A model generated the notes under the pieces. That model searched no databases. It was not told the DNA's origin and saw only the letters and a program-made list of their open reading frames with translations. From the NCBI GenBank assembly GCA_013115125.1, contig JABANN010000007.1:62001-126000 (forward strand): DNA of 64,000 bases, written 5' to 3'. Origin of the DNA: Perkinsus olseni. Its lineage: Eukaryota; Perkinsozoa; Perkinsida. The position numbers and the translations under genes were made by a program. The first letter of the stretch is position 1; every line of letters begins with the position of its first letter. This document shows, piece by piece, positions 13,652 through 24,900 of the stretch.

Positions 13652-16421
13652 GCAGCAGCAAGCGGCGTTGATGGCAGCCAATAAGTCACGATTGGCCGCC
13701 ATACTACAACAGGCTACATCTGGGGGGCAGCCTTTGACTGCTGCGCAGATGCAAGGGTAACCAACCCAACGCTCACGGACGATGAGAGACAACCTATCAC
13801 AGGCTCATTGCCAGAGTACAGCAACAGCAGCAGCAGCAACAACAACAACAACAACAACAACAGCATCAGAACATGCAGGGTGCGCAGCCCAACGGTCATC
13901 TGCCTGCTGCTGGGGCTGCTGCCTTACTCGCTGCTCAACACCAACGGCAGCAGGCTATGGCGGCCAAGGGCACAGTACTACCACATCATCGCCGTAGATA
14001 GGGACACGTACCTTTAGGGGGGAGCCTCCTTACTGGAACAACATGCCAGGGCCCAGGCCACGAGGATGGCTCAGCAGCAGGCGCAACAGAAGGTCTGATA
14101 CACAGGGACCCCTCCATCCCCTCACTTACGGCTCTGTCAGGTGTTATTACAACAACAGCAGCAAAGGGCCGCTAGCATAGCTGCTGCCAGGAATCATGAG
14201 ACTACTCAGGCTCAGGTAGGAGGACCACACTAAAGGTCTGCAGCACCCAATACACTAGGGGCCGCTCTTAGATGGAGCTACAGGCCCTCCGAGGCAAGAT
14301 CCAGCAGGCTCATTCCTCCTATACACAAGCCGTCAAAAAGTAGTACTGTGTTGGTTCGGACTGATGCTGACTGTGGGTGTATTTTCGCAGGAGGGAACAG
14401 GCAAAGGCACAGATAGACTCATACGAGGCAGAGGCCAGCAGTCTACACACTAAGGTGAGGTCCATACTATCCACTTGTTGGTATATGTCGATTGTGGTGT
14501 AGATTATGGAAGATCCCAGGATGAAACAAGATACTGAGACACGTAACCTATTCCTCAAGCAATGCATGGATCGTATACAGAAGATGAAAGAGTATAGGAA
14601 CCAATATACTGCCCTAATGGTGATAACACTGTGGGAGGGGGAAGAGGAGAAAGCTGCTTCCTCAGGAACAAGCCGAGAAAGAGTCTCAGATCTACCAGAA
14701 ACAGGTGGAGCAGATGAGTCAAGAGTTCAAGGCGAAGCAGGTGACGTTACTGAGGCTCGTCCAAGGCCAGCGCCAACAACAACAAGCTGCAGTCACAGCG
14801 GCAACACCAGGTGGTGCTGAGACGCCAAGCCGAGGTACCCATGGTGGCTGTTACTGTATGCCAACCTACTTCTTCTGTTAGTCACCCCCTCACCTTCTGC
14901 AATCTCAGTACCCGGAAGTGTTCCCTCGCCTGGCTCTGTAAGATGGGTGCCGACGCTCTCTCCTCGTGGGAGCGTACTGACGACGTCCCTTCAGATGCCG
15001 CGGCCTCCAGCGTCGGCTGCTGCTGCTGCAGCTGTTCATCCTCCTGTACCGACTGCCGCTCAAAAGCAGGCTATGCAGCAAGGGTATCAGGTCATCGGTC
15101 AGGAGAACTCTGCTGCAACAACAGCAGCGATGGCTCGCCCTAAAACTAGGGCCGAGCAACAGGAGAGTATACGGCAGCTCCAGCAGGTTGGAAGGGGGCC
15201 ACTCGCACTGAGGAGTGCCAGCTTATGGTGTATGATTAGGCGCGTGAGGCAGTGTATGTGCTCGAGTCCTTCGCAACTCTGGTACTGTCCCACGGTCACA
15301 TGATAAAATTGAGTTACCGGAACCGATTGGAGTCTGAGCGTCTCCACTCCTGGGCTCGCTCTGTGCGCGATTTAGTTGAGGTAGTAGTACACAGTTGGAC
15401 GAAGTAGCTCATAATCCTGTGGTGAGTTAGGGATTGGTGAGTAGCATGAACCTGGAATACTCCGGGAGGATGGTCACCAATGCAGAGCAATTGAGGTTTC
15501 TTAGTAGAAGCTCAAAAGGGAGGGGCACTGAAGGAGGTGAGAGGGCAGGGAGGGTTATGGCAAGAACTCTTTGGATGCCATCGTACTTGTAGTTGGTGAC
15601 AACGAGAACCCGATCTCCATCGATGACGAGAGGCTTGCTCGGCTGAAGACAGTTTTAACACAGGTAAATAGAATTCTGGTAGTAGATGGCAGCGCAGCTG
15701 TTGATGAGTCAGGCCGTAGTGGTGTATAGCCGGTGTATGCGCAACTTTATGGAGAGGCCAGTCAATGCGGATAGTGGACTAGGGAATAACAACACTGATA
15801 CCAACAACAACAACAACACTGATGGAAGAGAGAATGGTCGGCGGCACTGCTACTATAGACTCCTACTCATCACTACACCATAGGCCCTTCCCTTTACACA
15901 GTATGTTGTGCCCTTGGCGCTGCTTTGGGTGTTGCCCCTCCAAGCCTTGGGGAACTCAGTCGCGAGTCTAGCACCCTATACGAGCTTATCTCGGGTATTG
16001 CCGGCAGTGTTAACACTCGTTGATACTAGCATGACTTGATCAGGTACTGATACTTACATGGCCAGGTATCGGCCATTCAAGTGTATAAGTAGGGTGGTGG
16101 ATGAACAGCAGTACATCAACTTCACTTCCCTCACCGAGGAGTCCCTTCTAACTCTGCGTCAGTGAGTTCATCAATACCTCTCCATCCTGGGATTGTCCGA
16201 GTCCTGCACTCAGGATGTTTGGTGGCAGTAACAAGAGGAAGAGAGTCCCGATCGACAGTCACACAAGCAATAGCACACCTACTGCGGGGACCGTGGCGGG
16301 TGATGGAGTTGTTGATATGGGCTGGTGGAGACCTACCCGATGCCATACCCGTGCTCGGGCCAAACGGCGTCGTCGAGACATGGCATCGCCGACAACAATT
16401 TCACCAGTTGCAACTTTATGA
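11366..16421 (+). CDS. Large multi-exon Q-rich coiled-coil protein with C-terminal NLS
   Basis: Start MSSLSKRSRALRDIRGDW at 11366. Exons joined by frame include an intron of 48 nt (GTGAGACACC..CTCTAG, 11435-11482) that removes an in-frame TAG, another 48-nt intron after VKALFPEYSLRVIS, then SWKHGSDRYIHSRTVEQRA. Further coding islands: QLWGNEERLGKLMALRQLDR (12490-12550), KRREEIEDLENKLEQLGEET (12620), SPDLLYAYDKKSAERRLVPA (12940), a long polyQ near 13590, QGAQPNGHLPAAGAAALLAA (13870), RMAQQQAQQK, DSYEAEASSLHTK, RNLFLKQCMDRIQKMKEYRN (14540), QIYQKQVEQMSQEFKAKQ (14690), RLESERLHSWARSVRDLVE (15330). It ends with SNKRKRVPID and RAKRRRRD, a likely bipartite nuclear signal. I recognise no family; the Q-rich coiled-coil composition resembles transcription coactivators or Mediator-like proteins, but that is only a guess. 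Many junctions remain unresolved, and it may be more than one gene. Confidence 0.5.
13592..13662 (+). repeat. CAG/CAA repeat encoding polyglutamine
   Basis: An interrupted CAG/CAA tract encoding about 22 glutamines, with CAG at the edges and a pure CAA core, inside the Q-rich gene. A second CAG/CAA tract of about 13 codons lies at 13822-13863, in the next exon. Confidence 0.9.
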
Positions 16422-16902
16422 TGCCCACCACCGCTCACCACGTGTTCCTTTTGGTACACGGAGTTGAGTTGATAGTCAAGATGGAACTAGGCGCCGACTA
16501 ACGATGCGTGACTTAGCTACGTGATGCAGTTGTAGGATTCCCTGCTAGACATGTTTTGGGTTGAGCGAAGGCTGTGGATTTATACTGTAGAATGCAACAA
16601 ACAGACACAGCTGTAGGGACCGGCCGCGTCTCGAACTGTACCGCAAGAGACACGTGCTTGCCAATACAAGCAGCTGATTCAACCACTTTTCGACAGGACG
16701 TTAAGGTTATTTCTTTATGTATCAATTTACTGTACAACTCTGAAGGATTAAATCTGATAGAAACCTACGTGGGCTACATTCAAAATAATCTGTTATTAAA
16801 GGCATCAACTTAGTCCCATTGGGAGGATCGTCGTCCACCTTGACGGCTGCGACTGATCATCATTACACCAACAATCCATTGACAAGTATACCACTCCTCC
16901 AC

Positions 16903-18799
16903 TTACTCGTAACCACCTCCGCCACGCCAGCTGCTCCTGCCTCCACTATCACCACGCTGCCTATTATCGTATGAGGATCCTCTGCCGCCGCCACCATCTT
17001 TACTCCAATAGTTGTTATTATTATTCCAACTACTATTATCCGAGGAATTCTGAGAGATAGTAAAACGATGCCTCCCACAGTATTCTGCTATCATTATTAC
17101 CCTCCATGCTGTATTAGTATTTCCACCCCACCTATCACTGTATGAGTGCACCTATCATCCATCCTCAAGATTCCTCTGGTAGTAGTACTGCAGACTAACC
17201 TGGCCGAAGTTGACAGCTTGAGCGTAGATCTCATCTTGTGACGGTAGAGGAGGACCGCGAGAGCTGATACCGACCTTCTCCACATGACGCCATTCAAAAC
17301 CTAAAGAGGCTGCTTTTGAGTAACCTCATTGACAGACGGTGACACGCCTACCAGAGGGTGCATTGGTACCATCGTCTTGCGTGCCACTGCCCGGAATAGT
17401 CTTCACCGCTTCATCTAAGAGTACTAGCGCTATAGGAATGCTCCGTGCCGGTATGATTGTTATTACCCATAGCCCCTCCTTGACCTTGGTCGGCCTTGTC
17501 AAAGTCCTCAAGTGCCGCTTTAAGTTGATGAATTAAGTTATGACCAGCCAGATTCATATCTTTCTGACGGACCTCAGCAGCCTGCACTGGACGATCAGCA
17601 AGCGGAAGAAGAAGAAGCTCGGCCTGTATGACCTGGATGACTCGAGAGAGCTGCTCGAACTTCTCCTGGAACTTCCTCTTCTCATCCACTACTTTAGAGA
17701 GAGTCATTGCATACTCCTTCTCTAGATCTGCTACAACCTCAGGATCGGCGAACTTGGCTGCCTCTGCACAAAAAAAAGAAATGCGGAGAAACCAAGAACC
17801 GCCGAGTTACCCTCTTGTCGCCTCTTCTCCCTCTCTTCTTTGGTCTCCTTATCCTCCTCTTCGACCACAGCAGCATCTCCATCATCCTTGCCCATAGTGC
17901 CTTTCCAGGCACCTCCCCATTCACCCTTGCTCTTATTCTTCCAATCATTCTCTCCCCACTTGCCGGTGGTCTCGTCCTCCTCCTTCTTGTTACCACCGTC
18001 CTCTTCACGCCAAGGCTTCTCATCCTTTATTTCAACCCATCTGCCATTCTCATCTTTCTGCCACTTCTTCCCATCATCCTTCCAATTCTTCCATCCCTTC
18101 TCACCATTGTCACCGCGGCTCTTCCACCCACCACCACGTCCTCTCTCCCACTCGGATGAGCGGCCCCGCTTCCACCCGGACTCCTCATCACCGTTCCAGT
18201 CATTGCTCCCATGCCACTTGTCCTCACCCGACTCCTCGTTAGCAGCAGCAGAGTTATCCAAAGGAATAGCCGGTAGAATCTCAGAGGCCTCAACTTTCTC
18301 CTCAGTGCTCGGCTCGTCTTCGTCACCTTCTTTCTCACCGGTCTCAGCAGCATGATGAGAGGCAGGCTCCAAGATCGAGCCGTGCTGAGCGTCCCCATTT
18401 TCCTGGACGGAGGCAGTCGGCTCAGCATCAGTTTTGGCGGAAGGTGAGGGGGTGTCGACATGGGTGCTCGATTCACCAGGGCTGCCGCTACTGGAATTCG
18501 CATTTTCCTTCTCCAGACTGAAAGAGACAACCGTCGGGTAGTCCTTGATGTAGTCAGCAGCACTCACGTCTTGGCCAGAGGCTCTTCCTGCGCCTCTTCC
18601 TCCTGTACCGGAGCCTTATCGTTGTTGGGGGTGGTTGAGGCAACAGCGGCAGCAGCAGCCGTAAGCTGCACTTCTTTCAAGCCTCCATCAGCATCGTCTA
18701 CCTGCCCAGCATTAATGGTACCATATTCTAGGTCAACAGTATTACCCCCACCCTGTCTGTCTCAAGCACCGCCATACCGGACACAACCTCAGCTGACAT
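16903..18799 (-). CDS. Acidic/charged protein with Gly-Trp-Lys repeats and RGG tail
   Basis: Predicted start at 18799 (MSAEVVSGMAVLETDRVG), with short introns joining VDDADGGLKEVQLTAAAAA, then after KT the exon LEKENANSSSGSPGESS. The middle is acidic (Glu/Ser-rich) followed by Trp/Gly/Lys/Asp-rich repeats (ESGWKRGRSSEWERGRGGG, GEKGWKNWKDDGKKWQKD). A coiled-coil-like exon follows (17411-17710; EKRKFQEKFEQLSRVIQVI), then EWRHVEKVGISSRGPPLPS, and finally an Asn/Gly-rich C-terminus with RGG-type repeats (SYDNRQRGDSGGRSSWRGGG). RGG and GW-like content suggests RNA binding, by analogy only. Start M of the apparent ORF at 18567 lies inside a predicted 50-nt intron, so I reject it as the gene start. 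Confidence 0.6.
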
Positions 18800-18919
18800 C
18801 GAGGAACACGCACCACAAGCAACTACAAACGGAGAACGTTACAGCAAACGACAAGACGACGACGATGTGGAGGAGGACGTAAATTGAGTCGATGTAACGA
18901 GCGCTCGCCCTGATAATCG

Positions 18920-19474
18920 ATGCAACTCGACCCGGTTGTCTCCTCATCTTCACCAATGTCCGAATCCAAAGAGAGCCTATCACGATCAGAAGATGGCAGA
19001 GCACTCCAAACGAATGCTCAGAATGTGCCACCTTTGAACGTACCTCCTTGCGGTACTGCTGATTCACAGCAGCCTTTACGACTTCCTTCGCAGTCTACCG
19101 CCTTCCAAGCAGCAGCACGCACGAGAGCCTTCTCCGCGGGTAGCAGGTCCGAGGACGTCGACTCCTTGGTCTACTCTAACGTCAGTTCTACTACCTATAG
19201 ATTGAGGACTGATGGCAATGATAACAGCAGTAGATGCGCATCAGCATATAGCCGTACGTCGGCAGACTCCCTTAGAGTCCATCCTGCATTATCACCTAGC
19301 CCTCCCACCAGCCCTATTAACGATGTTGCCACGCCCAAAGGAGCAGAGCATACTATGAGCTGTGACTATGATGATGGGGAGGAGGAGGACGGTGGGGACT
19401 CGACGATGAAGTATCGTTCTATGAGTGGCTCTTCCCAGAAGCGAACTACCAAGTGTAATTGCGTTGTGATGTAA
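18920..19474 (+). CDS. Ser-rich protein ending in a CaaX box (CVVM)
   Basis: A 184-residue single-exon ORF (alternative start at 18956). It is Ser/Thr/Pro-rich and probably disordered, with an acidic run (DYDDGEEEDGGD) before the C-terminal KRTTKCNCVVM. The last four residues C-V-V-M fit a CaaX prenylation box, with Met favouring farnesyltransferase, and a second Cys two residues upstream is a plausible palmitoylation site, as in Ras-type tails with adjacent basic residues (KRTTK). This predicts a membrane-anchored peripheral protein. No GTPase or other catalytic domain precedes it. The 5' end faces the divergent RGG-protein start 120-157 bp away. Confidence 0.6.
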   Translation: MQLDPVVSSSSPMSESKESLSRSEDGRALQTNAQNVPPLNVPPCGTADSQQPLRLPSQSTAFQAAARTRAFSAGSRSEDVDSLVYSNVSSTTYRLRTDGNDNSSRCASAYSRTSADSLRVHPALSPSPPTSPINDVATPKGAEHTMSCDYDDGEEEDGGDSTMKYRSMSGSSQKRTTKCNCVVM

Positions 19475-19643
19475 CGGCCCTTCTTGCTTGGACCCCTTGT
19501 CTGTTGCACCTTCTGTATAATACCAATGCTCTTACCATTCTTGTATCTTTCACCACATCTCTTTGTCGAGTTCCTCTCCCACCCCTCCTCACCATGTGTC
19601 TTCAGCTTGTCTGTTTATTCGGCTTCCAATTCTGCGATCGAAT

Positions 19644-20305
19644 CATGACTGTCGATGGACCGAGCGCTGTTAACGTGTCCGAGAAGGGAAGCGTGCCGCC
19701 GCGCGGCATTCCCTTGAGAAAGCAAGTCAGGTGGTGTGAGACTAGGTTCGCCGAGAATACCAGAAAGTCCGCTACTGACTTGGCCCTTCCTGACCGAGAG
19801 AGGGCGATGGTAGTAACGGAAGATTTCAAGAGATCACCCTCGTTGGTTTCGGCCCGGGGGATTCCGCTGTCGTCGGGACTGACTTTTTGCCCTTTCAGTA
19901 TTGCTGCGAGTACGGTGGGTTCCTTTTGAGCGGGTACGGCGTCCATGCCAGTGTCAAGGAAGCTTTAAAATGGTTGTAATACCCGGGGTGCTCTGGAAGA
20001 CGTCCGATTCATGAGTTTTGTGATGCAGGAGAATCGCGACGGGCCTCGGGGACCTCGAGGCTGCGGCTTTAGTGCAGACCTTCAGCTGCTACGACGATCT
20101 AGATTCTGAGTCTGATTCCGAATCGACAACTTCTAGTAGTGGTTCGGATGATGATGATGATAGCAGCAGTAGTTCCGAGACGGAACTCGGGAAGCTCGAT
20201 GAGGATGATGATCTGCACAATGCCGATAGCTATGCTTCAAGCAGCAGTACTAACGGGATTACACGGTTTCATGAGACGGGTCGTCACTCTGGTGCTCGCT
20301 GTTGA
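19644..20305 (+). CDS. Two-exon Ser/Asp-rich protein
   Basis: First exon from ATG 19644 (MTVDGPSAVNVSEKGSVPP, IPLRKQVRWCETRFAENTRK) to about 19910; second exon from about 20035, ending at a stop at 20303-20305. The second exon is an acidic Ser/Asp tract (TTSSSGSDDDDDSSSSSETE) followed by GKLDEDDDLHNADSYASSSS. An intron of about 120 nt is implied by a GTGGGTT donor and a GATGCAG acceptor, but the exact phase did not resolve cleanly, so the join is uncertain. Two short RGIPL repeats flank the basic part of exon 1. No known domain; role unknown. Confidence 0.45.
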
Positions 20306-20880
20306 TCGCTTTTGGGAACGTCAGCTTCACTTTCCTTTATGAATAGTATTCGACTGGTCCGTTCGGATAACTGCCATGATACCAGTGGTATCTCGGACTG
20401 TCGTTTTGATGTTCATCTCGTGTCAGGCACAGACTGTCTTTGCGGATCCCCGTAGACGGGTGATTACATTCCGCCGTAGCTATAAGATATTATTGCCGTC
20501 GAGACTGTAGTACAGTAGAAGTCCTATTTCACTCCTTGTTAACGACTCGGCGATCGTCAGCAGTATTATTATCCGCCGTTCTGATGCGTCCCGTGCCGTG
20601 TTAACCGACATTTTTTCAAGGGCAGTGTTTCGCATAGTCCGGTCGAACCGTTTTGCCTGCCTTCAGTTACAGCCCTTACAGTTTCATAGTTTTAAGGCAA
20701 TGGCGGCGGCTCAATCGCTCAATCTCATGTCATATCAGCTGCTACGCGCTAATTATTGGGCGCGGCATGAGCTTTATCGGCTTACATGGGTAGTAATTGG
20801 ACGCATAGGAACCGGTCGCTACTAGGACCAGCATGTCTCCTGTGTGAACCTCGCGGCCAAGTGAGGATGAAAAAATCTTC
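20306..20880. other. Stretch without a supported gene
   Basis: Only short, featureless ORFs on both strands; likely the 3' region of the preceding gene plus intergenic DNA. No repeat or RNA gene seen. Confidence 0.4.
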
Positions 20881-21484
20881 AGTGAACTGCCCGAAGTGGT
20901 ACATGACTGCTGCTGAGCGGGCGGTGGCCTATGCTGCTCAGCTGTCACTAAGAGTGCCCCTCAGACTATGCTACGTCAGAATCGGCGGCAGTCTCTGCTG
21001 CCATTTGATGACTTCATGGGCGGTGCGACGCATGCTTATCGTTTCATGTAGTATCTTCCGGCCGTGAGTGATATCCATAGGGCGTGTGTTCAGCCACGAC
21101 CAAATCCTCCAAAGCGGGTTAGACTCGAGAGGAAGGTACTGGTCGCAGTCCAGCCAAGCCTTGAAGGAAGTTTTATCCAGTAGCAACTCATTGCCTCTGA
21201 TTGGCGCGCATGCCATGTCGCTATCAGACCAGCTATTCCAAACCTTGGCCGACGCGGCCGATTCTTCGAAGCACGATGGGTTCCTCATGGACCAGCATTC
21301 TGAGCTCAAGGATATCGAAGCGTACATGTGCGTTGGGGATCGCCATCGGACAGTGATCGGCATAGAGCGTACTCACGTATCCGTATTCCAAGAGATTGAC
21401 GATGAGAGTTCACTACCGATCAGTGTCTATTCTCGGCTCATCGTCACTTTCCAACATTCTCAGGTACGGCCTGAACTTGCCTGA
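20880..21484 (+). CDS. Candidate plus-strand gene of unknown function
   Basis: Two or three coding-like islands: SAPQTMLRQNRRQSLLPFDD (near 20965), IHRACVQPRPNPPKRVRLER (near 21075), and LSDQLFQTLADAADSSKHDG (near 21225) with FLMDQHSELKDIEAYMCVGD, ending at a possible GTACGG donor at 21463. The islands are in different frames, so short introns or decay would be needed; I could not place them convincingly. No family recognised. The opposite strand also has an ORF (20971-21363), which I find less natural. Confidence 0.25.
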
Positions 21485-21959
21485 CCGTTTCCCCCGTCGC
21501 TTAAAGAGCGACCGGCGGCCCGATGAAGACACCGATCTAGTGCTGCGAGAGGATGCGTACTAACTCGGCTTGACTTATCCGTCCAATCGACACCTCCCTC
21601 AGAGTTGACGCTGCCAGACCTACCGATGTGACACTCACGGTCGGGGTCAAATATCTCATATTGCATGACAGCCAACGAGGCCTCAAGCGGCGAGTCGATA
21701 CTATGGTACGCAACATCACTTTCATTATAGCCAGATAGGTGTAGTTAACTTCAGGTGTTCAGAGCTCCGTGGAACGATCGGGACGGCGTGGGAGACTGGA
21801 CCGTAGTCGAAATTTGTTAAAGCCAATTGTACTATACTTCGCGGTTATTCAATGCTTACTGTATTAATTCTGTAGCATCCTCGTCTTTGAGTTGGAACGC
21901 AGTCATTGTAGTGGATTAGCTACTTGCAATAACAAAAAGCAGTTGTTGATTGGATAAAA

Positions 21960-24900
21960 CTAGCACTTCGTTAAAGGGACAGAATTACGATGTGCTGACG
22001 ACGCCGGAGAGCAAACGTGACCACAATTAGGTGATGGACAAATCTCATACTTCTGAGTGGTGAACCAATCAGTCATATGCATCACATGGCCGCCATGACC
22101 GCACACTTGGCAGGCCAACCAGAGACCTTTCACATTCTTGCCGCACACCACCTGAATAATGCAATAACGGATTATCCCCAGGGCTGCTGTCTCCCTACGC
22201 ATGATCTGTTATTCTTATGACAATGGCTGCAGAGGGCTTTATCGGACCCAACGCCGCACTCCTTACCACAAGACGTACAACGTGTTTTTACACCTGTGCC
22301 TGAGAGGAGACGGATAGGATGGATTGTTGGCGTCTGGTGTTGAGTTGGCGTGGTCACCTGCGTGGCTGATTCCAGCGATATCCTCATACGCTGCACATGC
22401 ATTGGTGAATGATGTTGCCAAGTCCCATAATCGTAACCGACGTAAAAGTGTTATATAATTGACACCTAGAACATGCGATAGATGTGGCAGCAGCAGCAAC
22501 CTAGTGGAGACCATTGTTACATGAGATAGATAACTGCCTCTCACAGGACTCCTCGTCATCTTCACTGCTGAATATACCGCAATTGAGTTTAACCAGTAGC
22601 ATAATGATACACATGACGATGTCGCCGAGAGTTTGGTAAAATACGGTAGCTGATTCCAGTACTCTAGCTAGCCATAATATTTGTGGATCGTGGTGGTGGC
22701 CGCCGTTGCTGACACCACCGCAATGGCCTTGGAGCGAAGCCGGGCCTGAGGACTTCGTAGACGTCGACGAGTGAGTTGGTGAGGCGCATCCGAGTAGCAT
22801 CTAAACGATCATGAATAGAGCCTGTTGGAGTAAGGCACAATAATAATGATCGTACATCACGGCGGGCCTCCTCGATAGCAGTGGGTTGTTGACACTGCTG
22901 GAAAATCCAACACAGAACCCTGAACAGATCCAATTTGCCACTGGTGAATCGCGAAGTACATATTGGATCTTCTCGGAACTGGTCCTGCAACGAGGAAGAG
23001 CGCTGCCCTGTACGAAGGTCGAAATAACGCAACGTGATGACGAGAGCGTCTTTCTCAGGATGAAGAGCCCCGTTACTTACTAGAGAGTTTAGTACTATCT
23101 CCTGGCGGGACATGCCGGGAGGTCTGGAAGAGATGCTACGCACTAATCTAGTCAATGGATGGCAGAGGTCCACGAGTGCCTGCATGAGGATGATGATGAT
23201 CGGAAAGCAGAGAGCCTCAATGCCACCTGAAGGTCTTCGGCAGATCCTCTCTGCGTCTCGAGACGTTGAACTATACAGGTTCTTGACGCTACTGGTGCTG
23301 CTGTTACTGCTGCATGCTCGGTGCCACTACCCCCTGAGCGAGCGGTGCAGCTGCCATACAGGAGCTCTTGTAGGTTGTGGAAACCACCTTGGGTGGTGGT
23401 CACCAGCGAGCCCCCGACATCAGACTCTTCCCCCACGTTACCAACACTGTTGGCCCCCTCGGTCGTCAGGGCATCTTGTGTAGGGACGACCAAGGACGGT
23501 TTAGGAGACCTTCCTATCGGGGCTACTACCTCACCGTTGACCAGCTGTGGACCTGAGGTATCGTCAACACCCGCCGCAACTACCATCATGACGGGATAGC
23601 GGACAGCCTCACTTTGTCTCTGGTCCGGTTTGTTACTCGGGGGGATGTGAAAATTGTATGTTGTTGTTGTTGTTGTTGTTGTTGTCGATGATGATGCCTT
23701 GGCCGCGGTAGGAGGGAGCGGTGGGCGGCGGCCTCGTGTGGGTGGAGGTGTCCTAGACCTCGGACTACGAGGCCTCGATATCGCCGCATCCATACCCCCT
23801 TCATAGGCGAATCGATTGAAGCACTGGAGAGCAGCTGGATGGTGAGCCTCCCGGGTATAGCGTACGTATTACCCTAATCCTATCTGCTCTGGGTGGGAAC
23901 CCGCGGGGGGATATGAGCTTACTCCGATCACTTGACGGTGCTGCTGCTGTTGACGATCGCTGAACTGCATGATAAGGACTGCTCCAGCTAGCAACATTAG
24001 GAGTGCATCTCTCACCTCCATGAGAAGGGTTATTGTCCGCATCGATGCACTTATGTAGATCGACTTCACACGGGCTCTGTTCTATCGGATCACCAGCCTT
24101 ACGTGATGTACTGACTGGGAAACCTGAAGTAGGAACAGCGACAGAGGGCAATGCTCATCAGACTACAGCTGAGAGGACCCACCATTCTGGGCGACCCTCT
24201 GCATATCCAGATCGTCATGAATCGTGACGAAGGTGGTCCTATCCACTGTGTCGCAGACCTGATTAGAAGGACTCCTCATCACCAGGTTTCGAGCTCTGTC
24301 CACCATTACATCAGCAACTGTATTAACAAGTTCCCCTTCTCTACTGCCAGCAGCAGTACCATCTCCACCAGCCGGCACATGCGCTTTGCAGAAGGAGAAG
24401 GATATGTTAACAGTACGAAGGTTCTCTATTGGTATTGTTGCATCCCGTAGTGCATGCATTCTAACTGTACAGTCCTTGCTACCTATCAAGGGAACACAAT
24501 GACGACGCTGTTGTTGAGTGGAGCAGTGAGGTTCTCCTCATCCTCCTCCTCCTTACCCGAGACAATGTGATGATTATCAGCCCAGAACATATCCACAATA
24601 GAATCAGCATGGGAGTTGAAGACATACCCCGGCATGTGTGGCATACGCAGGTCCCATACATTGACAGTACTATCCATAACACTGTGACAGCTTGCCAGAT
24701 GGACACCAGAGCCCGGACGCCATCGTACAGCCCATAATGATGATGGGGATCGTAGCTTAATACCGGGGGACTCGCATGGAGTCCTGGTGTCATATATTCT
24801 TATATACCGATCACGACCAGCAGCGGCAAAGACATTATCATCCACAGATGAGTAACGGGCCGAGCATACACTATCCAAACTTGCTGTTATCTTCCGAGGC

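Noticed and set aside
17731-18567. Start of the RGG gene at 18567 (MSAADYIKDY)
   Set aside because: This ATG falls in a GTGAGT..TTTCAG intron; the frame-consistent start is at 18799.
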